This document shows positions 26,459 to 35,259 of a stretch of DNA of 64,000 bases, one piece after another. Both the position numbers and the translations under genes were made by a program. The stretch is from Pantoea anthophila. GTDB lineage: Bacteria > Pseudomonadota > Gammaproteobacteria > Enterobacterales > Enterobacteriaceae. Every line of letters starts with the position of its first letter. Within the stretch, counting starts at the first letter, position 1. The stretch is from the NCBI RefSeq assembly GCF_006494375.1, contig NZ_VHIZ01000037.1, positions 334,994 through 398,993 on the forward strand, read 5' to 3'. The notes beneath the pieces were generated by a model. That model worked only from the letters and a program-made list of their open reading frames with translations. It did no database searches and had not been told where the DNA came from.

Positions 26459-27340
26459 TCAGCGCTGAACAAACGGCAGAGCAGCTTCAGCGATCAGCTG
26501 CTGCAACAGCGTGCGCGCCGGATCTTCGCCCCGATCTGCGCGGGCGAGCGCGATGCCCAGTGTGCCAGGCGGAGGCAGCCGCTGTGATTCCGTCACCAGC
26601 CTGTCGGGCATACCGGCGCGGGTGCGGAGCGTCACGCCAAGACCGGCCTGCAACGCTGCCCAGATCCCGCTAAGACTGTGACTGGTAAATACCACCCGCC
26701 ACGGAATAGCGGCTGCGTCCAGCGCGTCGATGGCTCGCGAACGCATCACACACGGCGCATCAAACACCACCAGCGGCAAAGGCTCGCCGCGCTGTAACAT
26801 GCCCGCCAGGTCAACGTCCGGATGGTAAATCCAGGCTAACGGACACTGACCGATCAGCGGCGTGCCAGCCTGCGGTTCCGCCTGCCAGAGCAGGGCAAGA
26901 TCCAGTTCATGACGCGCCAGCGCCGTAAGCAGTGGCAGATTTCTGTCGACGCGGGCGGTCAGCATCACCTCCGGGTGCTGCCGGTTAAAGGCGCCCAGAA
27001 TCGCGGGCATCAGCGCCTCGCCAAAATCCTCCTGCATACCGATGCGTATTTCACCCTGCAATGCTTCGCCTCGCACGGCCCGCAAGGTTTCATCATTCAG
27101 TGACAGCAGGCGTCTGGCGTAGCTCATCAGCTGCTCACCGCTGCGGGTCAGCTGCAGGTGTCGCCCTTTTTTCATCACCAGTGCTGTTCCGCATTGCTGC
27201 TCCAGTTTTTTAAGCTGTGCGCTGATGGCGGACGTCGATCGGCACAGGTGCTGCGCCGCGGAGGCAAAACTGCCTGCGTCAATGCCCGCCACGAAACTGC
27301 GCAGCGCATCCATATCGAGACACTCGGGCACTTTATTCAT
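26459..27340 (-). CDS. LysR family regulator of the adjacent CMD/tautomerase operon
   Basis: A 293-residue LysR-type regulator. The winged helix is at about 9-66 (LRSFVAGIDAGSFASAAQHLCRSTSAISAQLKKLEQQCG), followed by a periplasmic-binding-like effector domain from about 90. It is divergent from a three-gene operon with a 96-base gap that holds an inverted repeat, the normal LysR layout. The inducer is unknown. Confidence 0.9.
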   Translation of the reverse strand: MNKVPECLDMDALRSFVAGIDAGSFASAAQHLCRSTSAISAQLKKLEQQCGTALVMKKGRHLQLTRSGEQLMSYARRLLSLNDETLRAVRGEALQGEIRIGMQEDFGEALMPAILGAFNRQHPEVMLTARVDRNLPLLTALARHELDLALLWQAEPQAGTPLIGQCPLAWIYHPDVDLAGMLQRGEPLPLVVFDAPCVMRSRAIDALDAAAIPWRVVFTSHSLSGIWAALQAGLGVTLRTRAGMPDRLVTESQRLPPPGTLGIALARADRGEDPARTLLQQLIAEAALPFVQR

Positions 27341-27387
27341 GACTGTCCTGTTAACGTGGATGGTAAGTGCGGATTAATTTGATTTTC

Positions 27388-27400
27388 AGGATGATATCCT
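27388..27400. promoter_or_regulatory. short palindrome in the LysR/CMD intergenic region
   Basis: AGGAT-GAT-ATCCT is a 5-3-5 inverted repeat within the divergent promoter region and is a candidate LysR contact. It is short, so confidence is limited. Confidence 0.4.
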
Positions 27401-27436
27401 CAGGCGACACTCTCGCTGACAACACAGGAGAGCGCA

Positions 27437-27742
27437 ATGAAAAATTCACTGGATCGGGAAACCCTGGCGCAGCGCGCGCCAAAACTGGCTGAACTGACGC
27501 AGCAGGTGCTGTTTGGGGATATCTGGCAGCGCGGCGTGCTGTCTCCGCGAGAGCGCAGCCTGCTGACGCTGGCCACGCTGACGGCGCTGGGACGTGTGCA
27601 GCAGTTGCCCTGGCACCTCGATTTCGCCCGGCAAAACGGGCTGTCGCAGGAGGAACTGATTGAGAGCTTCACCCATCTGGCCTTTTATGCCGGCTGGCCC
27701 GCCGCGGTTACCGCCCTGAGCTATCTGGAGGAGAATGCCTGA
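27437..27742 (+). CDS. carboxymuconolactone decarboxylase family protein
   Basis: A 101-residue all-helical protein. RERSLLTLATLTALGR, LPWHLDFARQNGLSQEELIESFTHLAFYAGWPAAVTAL follows the gamma-CMD pattern. The CxxC of AhpD-type members is absent, so a peroxidase role is unlikely. RBS CAGGAGAG. It is the first gene of a coupled operon: its stop overlaps the tautomerase start. The real substrate in this LysR-linked cluster type is unknown. Confidence 0.88.
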   Translation: MKNSLDRETLAQRAPKLAELTQQVLFGDIWQRGVLSPRERSLLTLATLTALGRVQQLPWHLDFARQNGLSQEELIESFTHLAFYAGWPAAVTALSYLEENA

Positions 27743-28134
27743 TGCCATTTACCCGGATTACCTTAGGTGAGAGTTACAGCGACACCGCGCTGACGCAACT
27801 CTCTATCCTCCTTCAGCAGGCGCTGGTTGCAGAATTTGATGTGCCTGAACGTGACTGCTTTCAGGTGACAGAAAGGCTGCCGGCCAGTCAGCGGGTCTTT
27901 GACCGGCACTACCTGAGCGGCGGACGGAGTGACAGGTTTGTGCTGTTTCAGGTGTTGGCGGGCAGGCCACGCACCCGGCATCAGAAGCAGAGCTTTTATC
28001 GCGCGCTCTGCACGGCGCTTCAGGCGGAGATGGCCATCGACCCTGACGATGTGATGATCATTCTTCAGTTCAACAGCACCGAGGAGTGGAGCTTTAGCGG
28101 TGGCCGGATGCTGGCAGAGGAGGAGGCGCGATGA
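27742..28134 (+). CDS. tautomerase family protein
   Basis: A 130-residue 4-oxalocrotonate-tautomerase-like protein. It begins MPF, so after Met removal Pro is N-terminal, the catalytic base of the family. The double-length form (two beta-alpha-beta units) resembles MSAD/cis-CaaD-sized members. RVFDRHYLSGGRSDRFVLFQV and the late DVMIILQFNSTEEWSFSGG are family segments. It overlaps both neighbours, indicating translational coupling. Confidence 0.88.
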   Translation: MPFTRITLGESYSDTALTQLSILLQQALVAEFDVPERDCFQVTERLPASQRVFDRHYLSGGRSDRFVLFQVLAGRPRTRHQKQSFYRALCTALQAEMAIDPDDVMIILQFNSTEEWSFSGGRMLAEEEAR

Positions 28135-28658
28135 TTGCGATGCACTACCGGTTTACCCTGCCAGCGGATTATGACATGGCGATCATCAAAGAGCGCATCA
28201 GACAGAATGGCGCCCGGCTGGATGGATTTCCGGGGCTGGTGGCAAAGGCGTTTCTTTACAGCTGTCAGAGTGAAGGCACGCTGCATGAAAATCGCTATGC
28301 ACCGCTCTATTTCTGGCAGGAGGCCAGTGCGATGCAGCGCTTCCTGCAAAGTCCCGGTTTTGCCGCCCTGGTCAGTGACTTTGGCTGGCCGATCATCGAA
28401 AGCTGGCTGGCGTTAGAGGGGCACTCTGTGGTCAGGCATCTGACCGACGCGCGGTTTATGACGCTGAAGCGCTGGACGATCGCTCCCCACTCCGACCTGG
28501 CGGCACTGCCGGTCAGGGAGGACTTTAATGCCTGGGACATCAGCCGCTGGCAGGGCGTGGAGATCTCGGCCAGCGTTCAGCCTCCAGCAGACGGGCAGGA
28601 GAGCTATCGCATTGGCTATCTCGCACGCGGGGCTGCCGCGGCAGAAATGTTGCTTTAG
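28131..28658 (+). CDS. DUF4865 family protein
   Basis: A 175-residue protein resembling DUF4865. It begins MIAMHYRFTLPADYDMAIIKERI and has an FLYSCQSEGTLHENRYAPLYFWQEASAMQRFL segment. It looks like two alpha-beta barrel (ABM/monooxygenase-like) repeats. No catalytic residues can be assigned. Its start overlaps the tautomerase stop (ATGA type), so it completes the CMD-tautomerase-DUF4865 unit. Confidence 0.8.
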   Translation: MIAMHYRFTLPADYDMAIIKERIRQNGARLDGFPGLVAKAFLYSCQSEGTLHENRYAPLYFWQEASAMQRFLQSPGFAALVSDFGWPIIESWLALEGHSVVRHLTDARFMTLKRWTIAPHSDLAALPVREDFNAWDISRWQGVEISASVQPPADGQESYRIGYLARGAAAAEMLL

Positions 28659-28678
28659 CGAGAGAGAGGGGGCAGTCT

Positions 28679-29059
28679 CTACAGCGCGAAAATGGCTTCA
28701 ATCTCAACCCGCAGGTCAGGCGAGAAAAGGCCGCTGACCTGCACCAGCGAGCTGGCGGGGAGATGCTCACCATAATGGCGATAGAGCACTTCCCGCAAGG
28801 CGGTGATCTCTGCGAAAGAGGTGATAAACAGGGTGACCTTGATTAGCGCGGCAAGCGACGTCTGCTCAGCGGCGGCTATCACCTTAAGCTGAGCGAAAAT
28901 GGCGTCCGCCTGTTCATCAATCGTTCCATTCTGAGCCGCTGTACCGAATGCCGTCAGTCCTGACACGTAAAGTGTGGACGCATGCTTCACAGCATGCACA
29001 TAGGGCGCTTTCACTTCGCCCAGCTGCGGATAATTTTTTCGTTCTGGCTGTGTCATCAT
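28679..29059 (-). CDS. Rid (RidA/YjgF) family protein
   Basis: A 126-residue chorismate-mutase-like fold protein. ASTLYVSGLTAFGTAAQNGTIDEQADAIFAQLKVIAAAEQTSL and VKVTLFITSF-type strands match the family. In RidA deaminases a catalytic Arg sits in RSxVEV; here the segment is DLRVEIEAIFAL, so the spacing differs and imine deaminase activity is not assured. It is convergent with the DUF4865 gene, 20 bases apart. Confidence 0.87.
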   Translation of the reverse strand: MMTQPERKNYPQLGEVKAPYVHAVKHASTLYVSGLTAFGTAAQNGTIDEQADAIFAQLKVIAAAEQTSLAALIKVTLFITSFAEITALREVLYRHYGEHLPASSLVQVSGLFSPDLRVEIEAIFAL

Positions 29060-29105
29060 CGATCCCTCGTTATCTGAATGATCTGATAATAACGCCCGCT
29101 ATGGC

Positions 29106-29426
29106 TTAGCGCTTTAATAATTCCTGACAGGCCGCGCTGTCCTCTGCGGCGCGCTGTTTTGCATCAGGCGTCAGCTGTTGCCAGCGACCGATCACGCTGC
29201 TGCCCAGCGCGGGTTTATAACTGTTTTTCTGCAGCGCATAGTCAGAATTACTGCCCTCGATTACCTTTTGCATCTGCGGCGCCAGCTGCTGTTCATCTTT
29301 ATGACTGATGGCGCAGAACACGGCGATGTAATAGGCCGTCTCTTCATCACTCTCATGCGGCATCAGCCACCAGGCCGCGGCGGCCAGAATCAGCAGGAGG
29401 GGAAGAATGAATTTTATTTTTGTCAT
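29106..29426 (-). CDS. small membrane-anchored periplasmic protein, unknown function
   Basis: A 106-residue protein starting MTKIKFILPLLLILAAAAWWLMPH, a signal anchor. A soluble helical part follows with two cysteines (VFCAISHKDEQQ and SAACQELLKR) that could form a disulfide. I do not recognise the family. The longer open frame to 29507 is rejected because the added residues are Arg-rich shadow and the hydrophobic N terminus fits ATG 29426. Confidence 0.6.
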   Translation of the reverse strand: MTKIKFILPLLLILAAAAWWLMPHESDEETAYYIAVFCAISHKDEQQLAPQMQKVIEGSNSDYALQKNSYKPALGSSVIGRWQQLTPDAKQRAAEDSAACQELLKR

Positions 29427-29620
29427 GTCAGTCACGCGTTGGGTGAAAATCAGTCTGCCGGATAGGGCAGGACGCAGGCCGCGTATCCTGCCACAGAGTC
29501 TGCGCACGGGTCACGCCGTTCGGCAAAATTTATGCCTGGCCTGCTGAGCATCGTACCCGCGCCTGCGAGCGCAAAAGGTCATGTTCACTGTGAACGGCAC
29601 GCAGGCATTGCCAGACATTT

Positions 29621-30121
29621 TTAATTCATCGCTTCGCCGGGAAACGCCAGCAGTAAGCTTTTCAGCAGCCTTTCCAGCTCAGCGCGATCTTTCGCTGTCA
29701 GCGGTGCCAGCACGGCCTCCTGCGTGGCGGTGTGGATTGCCAGTGCGCGTTCAATCTGCTGCTGCCCGTGGGGTGTCAGCCCGACCAGCAGGCTACGCTT
29801 ATCCCCTGCGGCAGCCACACGCTCAATAAGATTCTGCTGTTCCAGCCGGTTCAGACGATTCGTCATCGCCCCGGAGGTGACCAGCAGGGACTGATAGAGT
29901 TGGGTTGGCGACAGACGCCAGGGTGAACCCGCCCGGCGCAGGGTAGCCAGCACATCAAATTCACCTTCCTGAAAGCCAAAAGGCGCCAGCGCCTGACTGC
30001 GCGCCTTCGCCAGATGTTTCATCAGACGCAGCATCCTGCCGAAAATCTGCATAGAAGAGGCGTCGAGTTCGGGCATCGCGCTGTCCCACTGGCTGACAAC
30101 GAAATCAATATGGTCCTGCAT
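29621..30121 (-). CDS. MarR family regulator
   Basis: A 166-residue winged-helix regulator. The recognition region is WRLSPTQLYQSLLVTSGAMTNRLNRLEQQNLIERVAAAGDKRSLLVGLTPHG, with the wing DKRS. These dimers bind palindromes and release on phenolic or oxidant ligands. A 36-bp perfect palindrome lies between it and the divergent MFS transporter, so it very probably controls both. Confidence 0.92.
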   Translation of the reverse strand: MQDHIDFVVSQWDSAMPELDASSMQIFGRMLRLMKHLAKARSQALAPFGFQEGEFDVLATLRRAGSPWRLSPTQLYQSLLVTSGAMTNRLNRLEQQNLIERVAAAGDKRSLLVGLTPHGQQQIERALAIHTATQEAVLAPLTAKDRAELERLLKSLLLAFPGEAMN

Positions 30122-30179
30122 GAATCACCTGTAGTTGCTGAGGTTATGTTGTCGGGTTGTGCGCTACGGCTTAAAACCG

Positions 30180-30215
30180 GCCATGATTTATCTTAACGTT
30201 AAGATAAATCATGGC
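30180..30215. promoter_or_regulatory. 36-bp perfect palindrome, MarR operator
   Basis: Every base from 30180 to 30215 is matched by its complement on the other half. The core is TTATCTTAAC-GTTAAGATAA. It lies in the 132-base divergent region of marR and the CynX-like gene, 39 bases before the latter. MarR proteins bind AT-rich palindromes of this kind. As single-stranded DNA or RNA it could also fold into a hairpin. Confidence 0.85.
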
Positions 30216-30253
30216 GGCCTGCGGCTGTCATTGTGAATCCTCTCAGGGCCTCA

Positions 30254-31432
30254 ATGATGAAAAATACAACACTGTTTCCCATTTTGTTTGCCGCCATTGC
30301 CTTTCTTATCGGACTCAACCTGCGACCGATGCTGGCTATTATCGGTCCGCTGTTTCCGGCGTTGCAACTGCAGGCCGGGCTGTCAGCGACGACCTTCAGT
30401 CTGCTGACCACGTTGCCCGTGGCGATGATGGGGGTGGCTGCGCTCTCCGGTCCCTGGCTGATCGCCCGGCTCGGGCCGGTATCGGGCATCGCCGCCGGTT
30501 TACTCTGTCTGGCGGTGGCCTGCCTGTGGCGGGGTTTTAGCCTGAGTGTACCTCAGCTGATCTTTACCGCGCTGGCGGGCGGGGCAGGGATTGGTGTGAT
30601 TCAGGCGCTGATGCCGGCGCTGATCCGGCAACGCTTTGCTGACGCTGCAACAACGCTGATGGCGCTATTCAGCACCGGCATCATGGCGGGGGCGGCGCTG
30701 ACCGCCGCGACTGCCGAACCGCTCTATTCCTGGCTTGGTTTGCAGCCTGCGCTGGCGCTCTCCGGCGGCATGGCGCTGGTGACGCTGCTCATCTGGCAGG
30801 GGGTTGTCAGGCGTGCGCCACAAACGAGTGTGTCGGCGACAAAACCCGGACACCTGCCTGTCAGGCGGATCGGGCTGCTGACGATCTTTTTCGGTATTGG
30901 CACTGGGGCCTATACGCTGGTGCTGGCCTGGCTGCCTCCCTTTTATATTCAGCAGGGCTGGAGTGCGCGTCATAGCGGCTATCTGCTCGCCATCCTGACA
31001 TTAACCGAAGTGGCTGCAGGCTTTATCGTGTCGGCAATGTTACATCGCTTTACCGATCGCCGACCGCTGCTGCTCGGTGTGCTGGCCCTGCTGCTGGCAG
31101 GACTGCTGACTCTGGTGTTCTGTCCGGACAGGCTGCCGCTGATCCCGACGCTGCTGCTGGGAGCGGGTATCGGTGCGCTCTTCCCGCTGTCGCTGATTGT
31201 TACGCTGGATCATGCCCGTGACGCCAGAGAGGCGGCTATTCTGCTGTCACGTGTGCAGGGGGGCGGATATCTGATTGCGGCCCTGATGCCGCTGGTGGCG
31301 GGCGGGGTGCGCGACAGCGGCGCATCGCTCTCCCTGGCATGGTTGATCATGAGCGCGGGCGTCGTGATGCTGATGATCATGGCCTGGCGTTTCAGGCCGC
31401 TGAATGCTGCATCTGAACAAACCGATTGCTGA
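30254..31432 (+). CDS. CynX/NimT family MFS transporter
   Basis: A 392-residue transporter with twelve predicted helices. The N terminus ILFAAIAFLIGLNLRPMLAIIGPLFPAL is the conserved start of the CynX/NimT (YeaN) group (LRP motif). These exporters or importers handle cyanate, nitroimidazoles and other small anions. ATG 30254 (or 30257) is preferred over GTG 30233, which would place the start inside the regulatory region. It is divergent from marR and likely repressed by it. Confidence 0.88.
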   Translation: MMKNTTLFPILFAAIAFLIGLNLRPMLAIIGPLFPALQLQAGLSATTFSLLTTLPVAMMGVAALSGPWLIARLGPVSGIAAGLLCLAVACLWRGFSLSVPQLIFTALAGGAGIGVIQALMPALIRQRFADAATTLMALFSTGIMAGAALTAATAEPLYSWLGLQPALALSGGMALVTLLIWQGVVRRAPQTSVSATKPGHLPVRRIGLLTIFFGIGTGAYTLVLAWLPPFYIQQGWSARHSGYLLAILTLTEVAAGFIVSAMLHRFTDRRPLLLGVLALLLAGLLTLVFCPDRLPLIPTLLLGAGIGALFPLSLIVTLDHARDAREAAILLSRVQGGGYLIAALMPLVAGGVRDSGASLSLAWLIMSAGVVMLMIMAWRFRPLNAASEQTDC

Positions 31433-31483
31433 ACCCCGCCGATCTGGCATGCTGAGAATTCATCCCTGAATCTGGAGAGCATC

Positions 31484-32176
31484 GTGAAAGTCATCGGTCT
31501 GTTAGGCGGTATGTCGTGGGAATCTACCGCGCTCTATTACCGCATACTCAATCAGCAGGTTAAAGAACGGCTGGGCGGCCTGCACTCGGCAGAGCTGGTG
31601 CTCTACAGCGTCGATTTTCAGCGCATTGAGCAGCTGCAGGCGGCGGGAGAATGGCAGCAGGCGGGTGAGATACTGGCCGACGCGGCGCGCAATCTGGAAC
31701 GGGCCGGTGCGCAATTCATCGTACTCTGTACCAACACCATGCATAAAGTGGCCGCGCAAATCAGTGCGGCAACAACGATACCGCTGCTGCATATCGCTGA
31801 CGCCACGGGACGCCGTATCCGGCAGGCGGGGTTGCGTAAGGTCGGTTTACTGGCGACACGATTCACCATGGAGCAGGCGTTCTATCGCGGGCGGCTTCAG
31901 GAACAATTCGATCTGACGGTGATCACGCCGGATGAAGAGGATCGTCACTTTGTGCATGAGGTCATTTACCACGAGCTCTGTCTGGGCGAGATCAATCCCG
32001 CTTCGCGTCGCCGTTACAGAGAGATCATGGCACGGCTGGTCGGGCAGGGGGCGGAGGCCATTATTCTGGGCTGTACCGAAATCACCCTGCTGGTGGATGC
32101 CACCGATGCCAGCGTCCCGTTGTTCGATACTACGCTCATCCACGCTGAAGAGGCGGTCATTCAGGCACTGGCCTGA
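31484..32176 (+). CDS. aspartate/glutamate racemase family protein
   Basis: A 230-residue protein of the Asp/Glu/hydantoin racemase superfamily. It starts MKVIGLLGGMSWEST, typical of YgeA-type broad-spectrum amino acid racemases. The two catalytic cysteines are present: Cys82 (VLCTNTMH) and Cys197 (LGCTEI). The start is GTG 31484 with GGAG 6 bases upstream. The next gene follows after 18 bases, so the two are probably cotranscribed. Confidence 0.92.
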   Translation: MKVIGLLGGMSWESTALYYRILNQQVKERLGGLHSAELVLYSVDFQRIEQLQAAGEWQQAGEILADAARNLERAGAQFIVLCTNTMHKVAAQISAATTIPLLHIADATGRRIRQAGLRKVGLLATRFTMEQAFYRGRLQEQFDLTVITPDEEDRHFVHEVIYHELCLGEINPASRRRYREIMARLVGQGAEAIILGCTEITLLVDATDASVPLFDTTLIHAEEAVIQALA

Positions 32177-32194
32177 CGTCAGCGAGGAAAACAG

Positions 32195-32524
32195 ATGAAA
32201 ATTGAAAATCTGCCCTTTGGTCTGACCCAGTGGGATCAGATTGAAGAGACGATCCATCCCGGCGAGCAGGGGCATGCGAGCTGGCGAACCGTGAAGTTCA
32301 ACGATATCCGGGTGCGGATGGTGGACTATTCACCGGGCTATATCGCCGATCACTGGTGCACCAAAGGGCATATTCTGCTCTGCCTGTCGGGTGAGCTGCA
32401 CACCGAACTGGCCGATGGCCGCCGTTTCGTTCTGACGCCGGGTGTCAGTTATCAGGTGGCAGATGACGCTGAACCGCACCGTTCCTTTACGTCAGCTGGC
32501 GCGCAGCTCTTTATCGTAGACTGA
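32195..32524 (+). CDS. DHCW-motif cupin protein
   Basis: A 109-residue single cupin. The segment YIADHWCTKGHILLCLSGELHTELADG holds the family motif with two His and one Cys that may bind a metal. A second His pair is in AEPHRSF. The function is unknown. RBS AGCGAGGAAA. It is likely cotranscribed with the racemase. Confidence 0.87.
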   Translation: MKIENLPFGLTQWDQIEETIHPGEQGHASWRTVKFNDIRVRMVDYSPGYIADHWCTKGHILLCLSGELHTELADGRRFVLTPGVSYQVADDAEPHRSFTSAGAQLFIVD

Positions 32525-32711
32525 GATTGCGCTCCGGTGTTTCATCGCGTCGTTGACACTTTTAAAAGTAAACTGAATCTGCTTTATAAAAATCAGCAAA
32601 ATTAATGGCTTATTTCATCAGAGTTATCTGGTTCTGACAGGAATTATTCGTATCAGGCTGTATGCTTTAGGTTTTATGGATTTATTGCAATCACCTGATG
32701 TGGGGTAGCCT

Positions 32712-33452
32712 GTGCTGATAAAAAAGAAGAAAGTGCGTTCGCATACCGAAGATCGACTGCTGGCGCTGGTGCTTGCCACCACCGCCGGTATCCTTAATGC
32801 CATGGCGCTGGGGGCGTTTGGGTTTTTCCCCTCGCACATGAGCGGCAACACCTCGCAGATCTCTGCCGAAGTTACCACCAGCGATCTCCACACCATGCTG
32901 TTTCTGATGGCACTGATTATTGCCTTCGTTTTTGGCTGTACCGTTGCGCGGCTGGCAGTGGTGGTGGGGCATAAATACCGGTTACGCACTATTTTCTGTC
33001 TGATCATTCTGGCGGAGGGGCTGGCACTGACGGCGGCCTCGATCTTCGAGCTGATGTACTATCGGCCCAGTTACAACGGAGAGATCCTGATCGTGCTGGG
33101 CTTCCTGATGGGGATTCACAACGCCACCTCGACGCAGCTCTCCAACGGACGTGTCAGATCGACCCACATTACCGGGACGCTGACCGATGCGGGTATTGCG
33201 CTGGGTTCATGGATTTTTGCTCACACTTCACATGCTGTACATCTTGAGACGGACGACCGTCGCTTTTTCCAGAAGGTGCTGCATACCCATCTGACCACGG
33301 TCTTCTCCTTCTTAAGCGGCTGTATCGCCGGACTGCTGCTCTTCAAGGCCTATGGATTTAATGCCATGGTTGGCCTTGGGGTTTTCCTGATGCTGGTAGC
33401 GCTGACGGCGATCGCCGTCACCGTACAGCGTACCCGCAGAGTACTCTACTGA
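32712..33452 (+). CDS. YoaK/DUF1275 family membrane protein
   Basis: A 246-residue protein with about six to seven membrane segments. LVLATTAGILNAMALGAFGFFPSHMSGNTSQIS is the DUF1275 hallmark (MSGN), and GIHNATSTQLSNGRVRSTHITGTLTDAGIALG is the repeat counterpart (THITGT). The function is unknown; it is likely a small-molecule transporter. The start is GTG 32712, preceded by GGGGTAG. Confidence 0.9.
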   Translation: MLIKKKKVRSHTEDRLLALVLATTAGILNAMALGAFGFFPSHMSGNTSQISAEVTTSDLHTMLFLMALIIAFVFGCTVARLAVVVGHKYRLRTIFCLIILAEGLALTAASIFELMYYRPSYNGEILIVLGFLMGIHNATSTQLSNGRVRSTHITGTLTDAGIALGSWIFAHTSHAVHLETDDRRFFQKVLHTHLTTVFSFLSGCIAGLLLFKAYGFNAMVGLGVFLMLVALTAIAVTVQRTRRVLY

Positions 33453-33454
33453 CA

Positions 33455-33495
33455 GAAAAAAGCGCCGGCCCGGTGTCCTCTGTGCATCGGGCCGG
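33455..33495 (-). terminator. terminator of the SDR gene
   Basis: CCGGCCCG-N15-CGGGCCGG (33465-33495) with an A-tract at 33455-33461. Read on the minus strand this is a GC stem followed by T, immediately after the SDR stop. It could also help end the convergent yoaK-like transcript. Confidence 0.8.
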
Positions 33496-33499
33496 TTGC

Positions 33500-34225
33500 T
33501 TACTGCCGGGTTCGGGTTGGCCGCACCACAATTTCGTTCACATCCACCTCTTGCGGCTGCTCAATCGCATAACGCACGGCGCGACCAATGGCGTCCGGCT
33601 GCAGCGCGATGGCGCGATACTGCTGCATCGCCTCCGCCGCTACCGGATCGGTGATTGTTGATGCCAGCTCACTTTCGACCACGCCGGGGTGAACACAGGT
33701 GACGCGCAGCTCGCTGTTCTCCTGCCGCAACCCATCGGAAATCGCCCGCACTGCAAACTTCGTGGCACAGTAGACTGCCGCGGTCGGCGACACCGCCAGC
33801 GCGCCGATGGATGCGATGTTAATGATGTGACCACACTGGCGGGTCAGCATGGACGGCAGTACCGCCGCAATGCCATACAGCACGCCTTTGATATTGACGT
33901 CGATCATCTGATCCCACTCTTCCACCCGCAGCGACGCCATCGGCGACAGCGGCATAATGCCGGCGTTGTTGATCATCACATCCACCCGGCCCCATTTCTC
34001 CAGCGCATAGTCAACGAACTGCGTGACGTCATCGCGGCGTGTCACATCCAGCGCTTTAATTGCCACCTCAGAACCATTAAAGCGCAGCTCTTCCGCCAGG
34101 GCAGCCAGACGACTTTCACGACGTGCACCCAGCAGCAGAATGGCATCGCTCTTCGCCAGTTCGCGTGCAATGCCTGCACCGATACCGCTGGATGCTCCGG
34201 TAATTAAAATCACTTTCTGCGTCAT
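33500..34225 (-). CDS. SDR family NAD(P)-dependent oxidoreductase
   Basis: A 241-residue classical short-chain dehydrogenase. The TGASSGIG cofactor motif is at 10-17, NNAG at 86-89, Ser139, and the catalytic YCATK with Tyr152 and Lys156. It resembles YdfG-like and clavulanate-dehydrogenase-like enzymes. The substrate is unknown. It is divergent from a LysR gene with a palindrome between, so it is probably the regulated target. Confidence 0.92.
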   Translation of the reverse strand: MTQKVILITGASSGIGAGIARELAKSDAILLLGARRESRLAALAEELRFNGSEVAIKALDVTRRDDVTQFVDYALEKWGRVDVMINNAGIMPLSPMASLRVEEWDQMIDVNIKGVLYGIAAVLPSMLTRQCGHIINIASIGALAVSPTAAVYCATKFAVRAISDGLRQENSELRVTCVHPGVVESELASTITDPVAAEAMQQYRAIALQPDAIGRAVRYAIEQPQEVDVNEIVVRPTRTRQ

Positions 34226-34270
34226 CTTTTTTCTCCACTCAGGTTGTGAGTGGCAATCTTACGACGGGTC

Positions 34271-34286
34271 GATTATAAAGATAATC
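34271..34286. promoter_or_regulatory. palindrome in the SDR/LysR intergenic region
   Basis: GATTAT-AAAG-ATAATC is a 6-4-6 inverted repeat 39 bases before the LysR start and 46 bases before the SDR start. It is the likely LysR binding site. Confidence 0.6.
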
Positions 34287-34324
34287 CACCAACCGCTTTA
34301 CAGACTGGTAACTGAAACTAACTA

Positions 34325-35236
34325 ATGAACAGTGATAAAAATGCGCTCGAAATTTTTGTTATCGTGGCACAGACGCGCAACTTCCGGCTGGCGGCAGAAC
34401 AGCTGGGCGTCACGCGTCCGGCCATCAGTCAGAGTCTGCGGCGGCTGGAGGACCGGCTCAATATCACGCTGATGCAGCGCACGACGCGGTCGGTTCAGCT
34501 GACGGAAGCGGGACAGCGACTCTATGCCGAGGTGGCCCCGGCCATCAGCGCGCTGAATCGCGCCGTTAACGACATTGCAGAACTGGCGGCAGAGCCACGA
34601 GGACAGCTGAGGCTGGCGATCTCCTCTATCGCGGAACGCATGCTGGGGGGCGAGCTACTGGCGAGCTTCATCACCGCCTATCCACACGTTGAGCTGGACA
34701 TCACCGTGACCGATGAAGAGTTTGATATTGTCGGGCAGGGTTATGATGCGGGGGTGCGACTGGGGGAGGTGATTGCTCAGGATATGTTTGCGGTGCCGGT
34801 CTCGGTTGCTCAGCGTCAGGTTGCCGTGGCGTCACCGCACTATCTGGCGCGTGCAGGGACGCCGCAACATCCGCAGGAACTGGTGCATCATCGCTGCATC
34901 GGCTGGCGCAAGGAACCGGGCCTGGCCCCATACCGCTGGGAGTTTGCTGAGCAGGGGCGCGAGTTTGATGTTGCCGTCAATCCGCAACTGACGACCAATG
35001 ATATGGGCGTGATGATCCGCACCGCCTGCGCTGGCGGCGGCATCAGTTTTGGGATGGAGGAAACTTTCCGGCCCTACATCGATCGGGGCGAGCTGGTGAC
35101 GTTACTCGACGAATGGCTGCCCACGTTTGCCGGTTTCTATCTCTACTTTCCGAGCCGCAAAAATCTGGCTCCCAAGCTGCGGGCGCTGATTGACCACGTC
35201 AGGCTGTCACCCCAGCCGGCCCCGGTTCAGCGCTGA
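34325..35236 (+). CDS. LysR family regulator (YafC/DmlR-like group)
   Basis: A 303-residue LysR regulator. The winged helix is at about 7-63 (LEIFVIVAQTRNFRLAAEQLGVTRPAISQSLRRLEDRL), and the effector domain of the CrgA-like type includes RLGEVIAQDMFAVPVS. The C-terminal AGFYLYFPSRKNLAPKLRALIDHVR is typical. It is divergent from the SDR gene, its presumed target. Confidence 0.9.
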   Translation: MNSDKNALEIFVIVAQTRNFRLAAEQLGVTRPAISQSLRRLEDRLNITLMQRTTRSVQLTEAGQRLYAEVAPAISALNRAVNDIAELAAEPRGQLRLAISSIAERMLGGELLASFITAYPHVELDITVTDEEFDIVGQGYDAGVRLGEVIAQDMFAVPVSVAQRQVAVASPHYLARAGTPQHPQELVHHRCIGWRKEPGLAPYRWEFAEQGREFDVAVNPQLTTNDMGVMIRTACAGGGISFGMEETFRPYIDRGELVTLLDEWLPTFAGFYLYFPSRKNLAPKLRALIDHVRLSPQPAPVQR

Positions 35237-35259
35237 TTTTTTATCCGGGAGGAGGCTTT

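Noticed and set aside
29584..29596. GTTCACTGTGAAC, iteron-like
   Set aside because: Only the first eight bases match the iteron; the rest is its own short palindrome.
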